A stretch of DNA of 64,000 nucleotides. Origin: Rhizophagus irregularis. Lineage: Eukaryota > Glomeromycota > Glomeromycetes > Glomerales > Glomeraceae. The stretch is from contig NC_089449.1 of NCBI RefSeq assembly GCF_026210795.1, forward strand, positions 2,542,001-2,606,000, given 5' to 3'. Below the pieces are notes generated by a model, which did not search any database, was not told where the DNA came from, and saw nothing but the letters and a program-made list of their open reading frames with translations. This document shows positions 24,945 through 36,319 of the stretch, piece by piece (position 1 is the stretch's first letter; every line of letters starts with the position of its first letter). The position numbers and the translations under genes are program-made.

Positions 24945-25532
24945 AATTGCCGATCCACCTAAAATCGGCACTGCATTATTAATAAAATTCAGGGTTAAAT
25001 TTGCCGATTTTGTGCTAGAACACAAACTTCAAAAAAGGATATCTCATAGGTGACATATTGACTATAAAAAAAATCATATGATATACTGTAAAAATACTTG
25101 AAAAAAACGAATTTGCAAAAAAAAGTTATACATTCGTATGCAAAATAATGAGTTTACTATGCGCGCGCGTCAGATTTACACCTTAAAATATACGAAATTT
25201 CAATATTTCATTTTACTATATTGCATTATTTACAATAAAAACCTATAATTTTTAGCTTTTAAAGTTGTTTTTAAAAGCTTTTTTAAAATATTTTTATTAT
25301 TAAAAACAAGTGAAAGTTGAAGAAAACCAGTTACAGAAATATAATTATAAAATTTTTTGGCAAATATGACTTGTCATCAAATGAAAGAAAATATTGTTTT
25401 TATGATATTTCTGTTTGTAAAATGGGTGAAACTTATTTCGCGCGTGAGATGCAAAAAATTCTTTTTTTTATTATCGCTATTATCCCAAATTTTATTAGTA
25501 ACGCAGTGCCGTTTTTAGGCGGATCGGCAATT
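24945..25532. mobile_element. 588-bp MITE with about 45-bp inverted ends
   Basis: The left end AATTGCCGATCCACCTAAAA and the complement of the right end AATTGCCGATCCGCCTAAAA continue to match through CGGCACTGC and TAATAAAATT. The interior is AT-rich with a GCGCGCGC stretch near 25161 and has no convincing gene. It sits between the transposase gene and the right end of the CMC-like element. Confidence 0.75.
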
Positions 25533-25594
25533 AAGATATCATAAAAGTATCATATGATATCTTGAAAAAATGACCTTGTCCAGTAAAGTCGGGT

Positions 25595-25730
25595 ATATAT
25601 ATTATTTTTAATAAAATTCAGATATATATTTTTTTAATAAAATTCAGATGTATTTTTTTTTTAATAAAATAAAGTTCGGATATATATTTTTTAATAAAAT
25701 AAAATTCAGATATATATATATTTTTGGATA
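25595..25730. repeat. AT-rich tandem repeat flanking the pogo-like element
   Basis: About five imperfect copies of TTTTTAATAAAATTCAGATA. Similar units resume at 26700-26760 on the far side of the 25733-26692 element, so the element inserted into this array. Confidence 0.7.
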
Positions 25731-25732
25731 TA

Positions 25733-26692
25733 CAGTCAACTCTCTTTATAGTCACACATTTGGGACAGTCCATATTTGGTGATTATAAAGAGATGTGACT
25801 ATATAAAAAATTTCTTATATTTGTATATCATAATTCCGGCCAAAAATTAACATAATTTTAGCCAGAATTATACTTAAAACTTTATTGTATCGTAACTTCG
25901 CCAATATTAATCGTAGAGAGATGATCTTACCGCCATTCGATTCGTCTTGATGAGACGGTTCTAATGGTATATAATACGTCGAAATCCAATCACTAGATTA
26001 ATTTCCGAAATTAAAAAATATTAATGGTTTTTGTGTAATAACTCTGTCAATATTGATCCTAGAAAGACGATCTTACTACCATTCGATTCGTCTTGATGAG
26101 ACGAATCTAATGGTATAAGATACATCGAAATCCAATCACTAGATCAATTTCCGAAATTAAAAAATATTAAATGGTTTTTAAGCAATAACTCCGTCAATAT
26201 TGATTACAGAGAGATGAGCTTACCACCATTCGATTCGTCTCGATGAGGCGATTCCAACGAGCTATAAATCGTCTTTTTACAATCACTAGGTACCGAGAAA
26301 TCTAGCAAAATGTTAAATGGTGCAGTAAATGTAAATCAAGAAATATTATAATGCCGATGTTTAACATTTTGTTGAATAACTCGTCAGTCAGTGATTGGAA
26401 AAGGATAAAACTACCACCATTCGATTCGTCTCAGTGAGACGATTCTAACAAGCTATGATACATCTTTGTACGATTATTAGATGCCAAGTTATTTAATATA
26501 TTCTTTATATAACTGTGATTATAAACGGTTCTTTTTAATATAAGATTTTTGAGGATAGGTGTGATAGTGACTATAGATAGATTGTGACTATATAGGATAG
26601 ATTTTAATAATAAAGTGTTTTGAACATTCAACTGGTGTGACTATATAGTAGAATGTGACTATGACGGGAGTGACTATAGAGGGAGTTGACTG
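25733..26692. mobile_element. 960-bp pogo/Tc1-like non-autonomous element
   Basis: The ends CAGTCAACTCTCTTTATAGT and, inverted, CAGTCAACTCCCTCTATAGT are flanked by TA on both sides. This is the classic TA duplication of Tc1/mariner/pogo elements. GTGACTATATA motifs repeat inside each end. There is no transposase; the centre is a tandem repeat. Confidence 0.85.
25920..26480. repeat. Four-unit about 146-bp internal repeat
   Basis: CCATTCGATTCGTCT recurs at 25934, 26080, 26227 and 26418, each followed by a TGAGACGATTCTAAYGG-like piece and an AATCACTAG piece. Intervals are 146, 147 and 191 bp. The units form the core of the pogo-like element. Confidence 0.8.
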
Positions 26693-27052
26693 TATATATT
26701 TTTTTTATAATTTGGATATATGTATATTTTAATAAAATTCAGACATATTTTTTTTTATATATTTGATCATCATTTAAAGAATGTTATTCACTTTATATAT
26801 TTAATTTTCTTCAATTCCTATTATAATTAATCACAAAAATTAGCCTCCTGAACAATGTATACGAATAATAAATATTTCCTTGATGTTAATATGTAGTTAG
26901 CTCCCAGATTTTTGGCCAGCCAATTGACAATTCATAATTCCTTGATGTCAATATATGGTTAGCTCATGATTTTTGATCAACCAATTCGGATCATGCTGCA
27001 GATCATGATCAATTTTTTTTTTTTATATAAACGACCATTGTTCGTAATATTG

Positions 27053-27154
27053 AACTCAATATCAACTCAATATCAATATCAATTCAATATCAATATCAAT
27101 ACAATATCAATACAATATCAATATCAATATCAATATCAATATCAATATCAATAA
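27053..27154. repeat. (ATATCA)n microsatellite
   Basis: ATCAATATCAAT-type hexamers with a few CTCA variants run for about 100 bp. Neighbouring 26700-27050 is AT-rich, with a duplicated piece TTCCTTGATGT.AATAT near 26876 and 26938, and holds no gene. Confidence 0.85.
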
Positions 27155-27163
27155 TATAAAAAC

Positions 27164-27459
27164 AGGACCCCGGATATCTCCAAAACAGGTCATAAGTCAC
27201 ACTTTCGGCAGATTGGCCCATTTTTCAGGGGCTCAAAAAATCGTTTTTTGTAAATATCTCGGCATCCAGTGGTCCAATTTTGATGAACTTTTTTTTAAAT
27301 TGTAGAGCTAAATGAGGGCTACAAAATAAAAAAAGTTCATTAAAATTGAATTACTGGATGCTGAGATATTTACAAAAAACGATTTTTTGAGTTTCAGCAA
27401 AAATGGGTGTTTTTGGCCAAAAGTCCATTATGACCTTTATATTAGATATCCGGGGTCCT
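27164..27459. mobile_element. 296-bp foldback MITE with a perfect 8-bp target duplication
   Basis: Nearly the whole element is an inverted repeat. Both ends read AGGACCCCGGATATCT, and the arms stay alignable for about 130 bp (including CTCAAAAAATCGTTTTTTGT and AATATCTCxGCATCCAGT). It is flanked by identical ATAAAAAC at 27156-27163 and 27460-27467. An 8-bp duplication is typical of hAT (and some other) transposases. Confidence 0.9.
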
Positions 27460-27644
27460 ATAAAAACGTACCTTATACTTAGCGCATAAGAGCTAACTAA
27501 ATTAGTAAAATTTTCCTTCCTTTTCAGGATAGCACGATTAGCATAACAACCAATTACAAGGACTATCACTATTAAAATGAAGATCACCTGATATCGTTAA
27601 CTATATAGCGTGATCTGTATATGGTGTCAATTTCATATAATGAT

Positions 27645-30525
27645 AAAAAAAAAAAAAACTCTCTCCTTAATTTTTCCAAACCGTTAGAATGGTGCAGTAG
27701 AAAATTTTTTCGCTATACAAACTTTTTGTTTTCATTATAAAACATCGTAGGACACCTAAATAGTATACCCTAAATAACTCACGAATATTATTCATTCCAC
27801 ACCTTGCAGTATATACGTGTGGTAAAAACTTTTGTTTTTAATAGAAATATACGCTCGCTTTAGTCGATAGAAGTTCATACAGTTATACCCAAAAATTTTT
27901 TTTTTTTCACATATATCTATATATATTTTACCCCTCGGATAGAGTAACTACTTTTTTCTTTTCTATCTGCCCATATACACCCCTTTTAATATACAATTTG
28001 TATATAGTCATTTTCACTCTTTTTACAAAATGTCTTTAACGAATACTCCCTTCGATATTTCGATACAAAAATTTCACGTGACCAATCCAAGACGAACCGG
28101 TTACAACAAGATTTACGAAATTAGGCGTTCAAGAAGTTACTTTTTTGAGTTAGCTAATCAGAACACAAACACCAATCCCCTTCATTTTAAAATATACACA
28201 AATGATTATCATATGAACACTACCCCAGTTAGGCATTATTCCACAAGCAAAAAAATTAACACCAAGTTTGCAATATCCAAGATGCTCACGCACTTTTTTC
28301 TGGCGCAACGAGTCATTCCGAGTAAAATACGCCAAAAATTTTTCAATTATATTAGAGACAAATTATTGGCTAGAATGGACATTATAATATCACGTGTTTC
28401 CTCTGATACTAAATGAAACCAAAGCACAAAAACTTTTTTCCCTTTTTCTTACAAAAAATACAGATTTTATTTCGGTATTTACATTTCATGTTCACAACTT
28501 TGTGTCTCTTCTCAATTTATCAAAACTACCTCTCGTTGTAAAATACCTTCCCCCTTTGTGATGTCACAACGCAGACGAGCGTGTGTAACCCACCAATCAT
28601 ATTTTTTTAAACATAATTTACACCATTTTATTAAATCCCCTGATCGTTCCAAGTCGGAAAATAATCAAGTTTACAACAACAAGGTGGGCCATGCCAATCT
28701 CATATATGAAAGATGGGAAACACATCAAATTAAGTCGATATTTTCAACTCGTTTAGGTATTAGTTACCAGACTCGATATCACGCTAATGGTAGTAGTGAA
28801 CACTTCAAAAGACAAAAGAAACCTATGTACCGAAAAAAATATTGGAATTTACAATTTCATCCTAGTAAACACCCTCGCACACGTAAGAAACAGGAATGAC
28901 GTTTTAAAAGGGCATGTACTCGTGTCTTCAATATTGGAAAACCTAACGTCTCACTCAGTATTGACGATAAACTGAGCGCGGCTAGAAAACATAATTTCCT
29001 TTTTACACCTTCACAATTTATTTATAAATCCATACATCATCTTCTTTATCGAGCGAACGAAACGATTCCTAATCCTACACATTATAATTATTTGGTCCCC
29101 TTTTTTCAACTTAAACCTAAAACTTTATCGACCTTACAGAAGAGTTTAATTGATTCTATTGAAGAGATAGGGCAAGGCGTGGACCTCTCTCCTGATACCT
29201 CGACTAGGCCCAATGTTGAATACTTATCTTATAAAGAATGAAGATACAGACAGGAAATCCAATGGCGTGAAGAGGCCATCAAAAATTATAATCCCTTACC
29301 TGACGATGATACCTACATTCATCCCTTTTTTATACCATACATTTCCAAATCACCACTTTTTTATAAAAAAAACCATTATAGCAAATTCGGTGTTGACTAT
29401 AAATATAATAGACCTGGTACTCGTATATGGTTTGATTTTGTCCGCCAACAAAGCAGAAAAGCTAACTCGTTAGGATACGACACTATGGTAAAGGAAGAAA
29501 AGGAAAGGCTTCAAAGAGTGAACGATCAACCTGAGCTTGATAGAAAACAAAAACTAGCTTCTGAATTAGGTACAAGTTCAAAACGTGCAGACCAAAGGCA
29601 ATTACAATCTAAACTACTTACATCGTTCACCGATGAATATCATGGAAGATTCCGAAGTTTATGCAGAAGATGCAAAATGCATATGGCGCCCACTAGTGCC
29701 GAAAATGATCCAGTAAGAGAGCAACTTCTCAAATTCTCGTTGAATTTTAATGATACAGTTAAAAAGTACTATGATAATCCGGACAACCTTTATGAGATTA
29801 TATACTCCGATACGTCTGAAGAGACGCGTGCTATTGAGCGTAAACCACACAAACGTTCTACTTTAATAAACGCTAACCTTAATATTCATAAATAGGCGCT
29901 ACCCACCAAACGTATTCGGTATTTGACCGATGACGTTAAAAAATTTAACCCCTAAAAAATTTTTTTTTTTTTTTTTTAGTATATCCCCTAAAAATTTTTT
30001 TTTAGTATTTCCCCTCATTATAATTTTTATATATACATATATTTTATTTTACCCCAATAGCTTTTTGCTATATCAATTTTTACCAAATATTTTATACAAA
30101 AACAATTTGAATAGTGTGAATCATTCCACCTCTTACAGTATTTACAGGTGGCGATCATGGGATCGAAAGCAAAATACGGGTTTATCTCTTTTAGTAGTTA
30201 GACTGCTTTATCCACAGACATTTGTTTATTTTATAATGTATAGTTTTGCCACATCTAATTTTTATATAAGATATTTTATTTACATAATATTTTACCACAT
30301 TAATGTAACCATTAGATAGATGTTCGTACTTTTTTAGTTTTCTAGTTCTCTGTTTCCTTTTACCTGCTCCTTCATCGGTCGTGTTGTTGGAGCAGTCTCT
30401 CATATATAATAATTAGGTAGGGTCTGCCCCTCGGGATAGATGATGGACTAAATGTTGGGCACATTTCTTAGAATAAATGCTCTCTTAGAATAGTTCTTCC
30501 GACTTTATATAAAATAAATAAATAA
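27645..30525 (+). mobile_element. Retroposed element with 16-bp target duplication and A-rich tail
   Basis: AATTTCATATAATGAT occurs at both 27629-27644 and 30526-30541. The inserted 2.9 kb ends on the plus strand with a TATAAAATAAATAAATA tail. A long variable-length duplication plus an A-rich tail is the hallmark of target-primed reverse transcription. The 5' and 3' non-coding regions share T-rich blocks and a CATTCCAC..CAGTAT.TAC..GTGG piece (27793 and 30123). The single large frame at 28030-29895 shows no reverse transcriptase motif. The element is therefore an internally deleted LINE, or a sequence mobilised by one. Confidence 0.75.
28030..29895 (+). pseudogene. 622-codon frame interrupted only by three TGA codons (possible LINE ORF1)
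   Basis: The frame from ATG 28030 to TAG 29893-29895 contains no TAA or TAG, only TGA at 28414, 28897 and 29239. That would be very unlikely by chance in AT-rich DNA, so this was one protein. It is basic, rich in Lys, Arg, Asn and His, with RPGTRIWFDFVRQQSR and a small Cys/His group CRRCKMH near the C-terminus. The C-terminal quarter is acidic and coiled-coil-like. No RT, endonuclease or polymerase motif is visible. Base composition is less AT-rich than the neighbours. TGA may come from CGA (CpG deamination) or TGG. Reading of TGA as an amino acid is a less likely alternative. Its place inside a retroposed unit suggests a nucleic-acid-binding ORF1/gag-like role, which is inference only. Confidence 0.5.
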
Positions 30526-31242
30526 ATTTCATATAATGATCGGCAGAAAAATCTTTAATAGTAAATTTTTATATGATACTTTACATATGTTTTGATTTAA
30601 TTAGTTGATGGAACACCCCAATGTCACGTTGATATTTACATTTGCGTAACTATTTTAAATTTTTAATGATTTTAATTTTTATAGTTGCCTTTAATGAATC
30701 CTCATCCTAACAAAAATAGCGTATTGGTAATGGATAACGCCAGAATACACCATGATGATGAAATGGTTAATGTGATTGAAAGAAGTGGTTGTGGAGTATT
30801 GTCCCTATAAAAAATGACACTCCAGAATATTTCCGTTATAACTCCATGATTTTGTTTGGATTCCGTAAATATTCAGTGAATTTTTTCGGAATAGTAACCG
30901 GTTGAGTAACAATCCGGATTCTTTCAGTAATTTCAGCAATATAAATACGGAATTAAAATGGACTATCAAATTTCTAAAATTAACTGATAATTTGCTGATA
31001 ATTAACCATGATAAAAAACGGAATAATAATGGAAAAAATATGAATAAATCAGAAATATAATAAAATAAAAAAGCAAATAAAAATTCACTAGTCAGTAACG
31101 CCTGGGGTCTGGGATCCCAGTTTTTTTTTTTTTATGTAATACAACACCGTAACGAAATGAACTATAATTTATAAATAAAGTTTTTTGACTTTCGCAAATT
31201 AATAAATTTAATTGATTATACTATCCAAATAACAACAAATAA

Positions 31243-34200
31243 TTATCTGAATTTAACTCTATTTTCTCGATCGATAATATACAATTCATTGTTTGGCATC
31301 TTGAGAAATCCAACATTTCTATCAATTGCACTAATATTAATTACTTCAAATGCACCAAGATCCCGGAACTTTAATGGACCATGTCCAGAAGGCCGAGGAT
31401 TTCGCACCCATTGCACATATGCTAACATGGACCAGCAACCATTATATTGATGTGAAAAGAAATATTGTACCTCTCCAAAAAACTCCCTTTCTTCCAGAAT
31501 GATTGGTGCATTTGGGCGATGAGCATTTTTATCAACCAAAAGCTTTACCTAAAAGTGGCTAATATTAAAATGATAATTCTTGGAAAAATCATTAGTACTA
31601 ATGATATACATACAGCAATACAGAAATTTTTACGAGCAACATCACCCTTGCGATTTGATAGTTTTGAATTAATAATCAGTCCATACTTTGTTCGAAACTT
31701 CCCATACTTCTGTATGGAATCTGTAATTGGCTAAGCAAATGTTAGAGAACTAAAGTTTTTAAAGATTAAAATTGGAACATCATAGCTCACCATAAGTTGG
31801 TCTGCAGGCTTATTCAATACTGTTACATAATAAGCTCTAAGGCGTTGTAACTCAGTTCTATTCATACAATACTTGCGTGATAGTGAGTACAACTCTTCTT
31901 CAATTGTACTAAGTTCTCTCAACTTGTTTCCAAAAACTTTCTGGTTCACTTCAGCTTTGTACTGAAGATGTGAGAATTGAGTCCATATAGTAATTTGGTT
32001 TCGAAGGTTTGTATAGGGATGTTGCTTGGAATGCACTAATGGCACTAGCATCCCACATAATCTCTCCATGGGGTACTGCCAAGTTGCCCATGCAGGCCCA
32101 GTATTACGAATGGAGGTAGAAATATGCAGTAAATAATGATAAGAAATTAGTGCTGCCGAAAATCGTCTGGAATCATCCTGAATATACTCTCTAATAAAAT
32201 TAAATTATATTTAATAAGTTAAATAAAGAATTGATTGCAATAACTATTTATGAAAATATACCTTTCATAATGTGTAACAAATTCACGAAATAATCTATCT
32301 ATTTCTGTCAATTCTGATATACTAATATTTTTTTTAAGACAAAGCTTTACAGCATGTACGAATTTTGCCCATCCATTTAAATACCTAAAAATATTAAAAT
32401 TTAAATTAATAGTAAATATTACTTGGTAACATTATATATATATGTTGCAAGCAAATTTACCTTTCAGGAAGATAATTCTGTAAGAGTGGAAGTGAATACA
32501 GTATCACCCAATTTGTCCAATCCTCTGCTTTGAATCCTGCAAAATGTTTTTGAATGTCAATAGGTGGACGGCCAAAATCAAGAGGCATGTTCTTTTGATT
32601 TTTTTCCATTATAGTTCCAATTTCATTCCAAATACTTTTAGAAAGTACACATTCAGAGGCAAAATCTTTTTTAAAAAAAGTACCAAACCAATGGCGAAGC
32701 ATTGCTGGTGCAATATTTTCAAATAATCCATGCATAATATCGATGGGAAATGAAGCTGGGAACTCAATTGACTTAAGTTCCAAAAGAATGCTTCGACCTT
32801 TTACACCTACAAAAACAACAAATAAATGAATAAAAATTTTATTCAATTTATAAACAATTTATATCTCACCTCTCTTTTGCACTTCTTGTCTATATAAAGT
32901 TCCATTTACATGTTCTATGGCCATAACATCTTGAATATAACCTTCATGTGTTCGTAATGGAAGATTTTCAGGATCATACCTCCTATTAGCAGATTTGTGT
33001 GGAAAATATACATGTCGATTTTCTTGACAATACACTCCATTAATAGTGCAAAATCGACAAGCCTTATATGAGTTATGTCCTGTTGTACACATAACTTTAG
33101 CAAGTGCTGGAATGTCACCAGACAAACTCATAATATGTGCATGAAGGGTAAATGTACTTTCTGTTAAACCATCAAAACATTGAACACCTTCTATACTCAT
33201 TATTATAATAATTGAATTATAAGTATTATATATTATAAGTTTATTTATAATCTAAACATATCTGACATATGCTAATAAATATAAATTAAATACCTTGTAA
33301 TTGTTTTAATTCATCAACTAGTGGTTGTAAAAAAGAATTAAAATTTTTTGGTTCTTTTGGTCCTGGAATAAGTGCAGAAATCATCAAATTTTCACGTTTG
33401 ACACGCACATCAGGTGGTAGATTTGCATTTATCAAAAGAATAACCCAGCAGTCATTTCTTTTTTGACGGAAAATCTGGTATCCATCAGTAGATGCTATTA
33501 GGGCAATATCCCGACTGTCTGAGAAAAATCCAGAAGAAACTAGAGTTTTATAACGAAAACCATCAAATACATCACTTATTTGATTACCAATTGTATACTC
33601 ATTTGTTGAGGTGTAAGTATGTCGATAGCGAAGAGTCTCAGAACGAGCTTTGTCCTTATATTGTGCTCTAAGTGTATTAATAAGTGACCAATAAGAAGCA
33701 TTTTTTCGAGCAACTTGGCTAGATTTATAACGAAATTCCCCACAATATGGGCAATGATCTTCATTAATAAATTCGCCTGTAAATGCTACACATGAGTTGA
33801 TGCAACAATTTACAAGAGTTGGTTCTAATGGAACAATATTTCCAAGAAGTTTTCGAAGTTTAAAAAGAGATACTTTAGAAATTTCAAAAACTTTAAGAAT
33901 TTCATTAAATGCAGCTTCTGGGATATTATATTTGTCTTTAATTTTAAGAAGCCGTAAACCTTTAATTAAATCTTCTGAAATTTCTCCATTATATTCCTTA
34001 TTATTTTCTTCTTCTTCATTATTCCCTTTATCATCTCCTTCATTATTATTATTATTATCATCACCTTCATCATTATCATCATCATTATCATCATCCCCAT
34101 CATATTCATCATCATTATCCTTTTCATTTTCTTCATATTCTAATACTTCAATTTGATCTTCTTCATCACTAGAAGATCGTTCAGATATGATTTCTTCATT

Positions 34201-34500
34201 TCTATCACTCATCATATTTTCAAAAAAATCTATATTAATATCTTCACCATGATTATAATTTGAAATTTCTTCTGTAGTATTAGTAGGCAATAGCATTACT
34301 GTAGATGGTGATACTGCTGAAGTAGTCTGAGAAATGGGAGTAGTTATATGACGCTGTAATGTAGGCATGCCTGCTGGGTTGGCCCAAGTTTTTTTTTGTT
34401 TTATTATATGCCTTGCACGAGTTGCCTTGCTTACTGATTTTCCTTGGCCATTTGACTCTTGAAGACACCAAATACAGGTGCATAGAACTTGTTTAACCAT
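31243..34500 (-). CDS. CACTA transposase (Tnp2-like), seven exons, intact
   Basis: Exons: 33294-34500, 32870-33190, 32461-32806, 32262-32384, 31791-32190, 31614-31730 and 31243-31548, all with GT-AG borders. They sum to 2,820 nt, giving 939 aa with no internal stop. The order of features is: start MVKQVLCTCIWC with a Cys pair; an Asp/Glu/Asn-rich acidic tract (about 90-170); a CPYCGEFRY zinc motif; LINANLPPDVR, then LMISALIPGPKEP; HIMSLSGDIPAL and ACRFCTINGVY; FPIDIMHGLFENI; and WATWQYPMERLCGML, a DUF4218-like block. These match the plant and fungal En/Spm-type transposase plan. Expected role: binding the CCCTATAAAAAAT ends and excising and inserting the element in the nucleus. Transcription starts from the same gap as the partner gene. 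Confidence 0.85.
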
Positions 34501-34932
34501 ATTAAAAATTATTAAAAATATTAAAAATAATCAGAGTTTTGAATTTTTATATAATTATTAATTTTCATATAACTGATAAATTCCATATATTTAAAAAAAA
34601 TATTATCAAAATAATTAATGCTTATACAATATAATAGTAGTATTAAATATTGACTTTATTATAATTTCGCGTATCAATTATTAAACTTTCATATAGTTTT
34701 ATATTATAAATATTAAACTATTTATACTTTCAAATTTGTAAGACGCGTATAATTATTAAACTATTATATACTTTTGTATTATAAATATTAAACTATTTAT
34801 ACTTTCAAATTTGTAAAACGCATATCAATTATCATATACTTTTCATTATAAATACAACTCAAACTTTTATTTAATTAAACATTCAACTCTTCTTTTCTTT
34901 AATAATAAATATTTTAAAATTTCTTTTAAAAG
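34501..34932. promoter_or_regulatory. Bidirectional promoter region of the CACTA element
   Basis: The 432-bp gap between the two divergent starts contains three related stretches of the form TTATTAAACT...ATATAGTTTTATATTATAAATATTAAACTAT (about 34675-34840), each with a CGCGTAT or ACGCGTAT piece. The repetition and position suggest shared regulatory sites. No mapped start is possible from sequence alone. Confidence 0.45.
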
Positions 34933-36289
34933 ATGTCACAAAGTACTAATCATGCTATTGATATTAGTGAACTTAGTTATGAAGAACGCAAACAACTATT
35001 TCTTGTATTATTGGAAGATATATCTCTTATTAATGTTTTAAGTTCTGAAAAGCGTCATAAATTATATACAGAGCTAATAACCATTGAGCCTTCACTTGCA
35101 GGATCATCTCTAGATGCACGTAGTGCTGTGAATGGCACTACTAATGAACAGGTATACTTTGTTTACAAATAATTTCTTGAATTACTAATTAGTAATAACA
35201 ATTATATACAGTTTCCGAAAGGAACTGTGATGAATCCAATCAAAATTCAGGAATATAGAGAATATAAGCAAATTCAAAAGCAAAATAAAAAAGAGTTCCA
35301 ATGGCATGAATTCTTGAAACTTGATAAGCAGCAATACTTAAACTTTAGGGTAAATATACTCAGTTTAAGTGTTTGCCTAACAATTATTAATTTTATATAA
35401 TTACTATTACAGAATGATCTTCGAAATCGTGCAGCCTCTAGACTTACTCGTGGTGAACCAATGTCCCATCAGCAAAAGGGGATAGTTGAAGAGATTATTA
35501 AAGATGTAAGTATATAAATTCATATTTTTAGTGAAGATATAAAAATAAATATAAAAATAAATAATATTTATTATTTTATTACAGTTCAAAGAAGCAAACC
35601 CAACATTTCCAGTTTCCGAAGCTAACTTTATATTTCGTGAATGGCTTGCTTTGTACTGTAATAGTACTGGTATGTGCTTTATTACAAAAATTTTTGTATT
35701 TTTTTTAAATAATTTTTACTTAATTTTATTATAGTTGACCAAGCCAAAAAAAAGAAAATTGCTGATGCAAAAGAACATGGTCTTCCACTACCGCAGCCAA
35801 AAAAGAAAAATATCAAACCACCTAATAATAAGAAGCGTAACATGAGTGATTCTATTACTGGTAGCTTGCAAGCTTCTGGAAGTACTTCAAGTATTATTTT
35901 TATAATTATTCCATAGTAATTTATATTAATATTTAATATATTAAATAATATAAACACTATTATTTTTACTGTTCAAAAGCAATTATTTTACCAACTCCCA
36001 TCTCCAAAGCTAATGCGCTAGGTACTGAGGATCCACCATCTCCCACTCCAGGTGAAGTTAATACTTCTGAAACTGAGGACAATGCTCTCCATATTACGCC
36101 TGTTATGGATAAAATTGCAGAAACTTCTAGTAAGGCAGAAATTTTGTTTTTTTTCAAATAAATATAATTATATTTATTATGTTTTCCAATTTTATAGATA
36201 AAAAAAGAAAAAGGAAATCTTCACAAACCCCAGTAAAAACTCCAAAAACTTCACGAATAACAAGATCTTCTAGCAAGAAAACTGATTAG
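34933..36289 (+). CDS. CACTA companion protein (TnpA-like position), seven exons, intact
   Basis: Exons: 34933-35151, 35212-35349, 35413-35505, 35585-35669, 35735-35890, 35980-36129 and 36198-36289. They total 933 nt, giving 310 aa with all splice phases consistent. The N-terminus is an acidic helical region (LSYEERKQLFLVLLEDISL). The middle is charged with aromatic anchors (KEFQWHEFLKLDKQQYLNF) and FIFREWLALYC. The C-terminal half is Pro/Ser/Thr-rich with Lys/Arg clusters (KKRKRKSSQTPVK, RITRSSSKK) that look like nuclear localisation signals. I recognise no named domain. In plant CACTA elements the second gene encodes a DNA-binding protein (TnpA). By position this may be its counterpart, but the sequence itself does not prove it. 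Confidence 0.75.
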
Positions 36290-36319
36290 TAAAGTAGGGA
36301 GAAATCCTGAAATTGTATC

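Larger units (their letters stand above)
18081..25590. mobile_element. Probable CMC-type (CACTA/Plavaka-like) DNA transposon, decayed
   Basis: The left end ACTTTACTGGGCAAG (18081) and the complement of the right end ACTTTACTGGACAAG (25590) form imperfect inverted repeats. They match at roughly 30 of 39 positions and include a shared GATATCATA. Between them lie a minus-strand gene (18421-20193) and a plus-strand transposase (about 20868-24717) in divergent arrangement. This is the same layout as the intact CACTA element at 30.8-36.9 kb. Both genes carry nonsense mutations. MITEs at 23633-23921 and 24945-25532 are nested inside. A target-site duplication is not evident, so the exact ends are provisional. 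Confidence 0.55.

Noticed and set aside
28414-29241. Proof of an alternative genetic code (TGA read as an amino acid)
   Set aside because: Only three sites in one mobile-element frame. CpG decay of CGA or mutation of TGG is simpler, and other decayed genes here also carry TAA stops. Kept as a question, not a claim.
33797-34156. A 119-codon Ser/Leu-rich plus-strand frame
   Set aside because: Antisense to the acidic Asp/Glu/Asn tract of the CACTA transposase.
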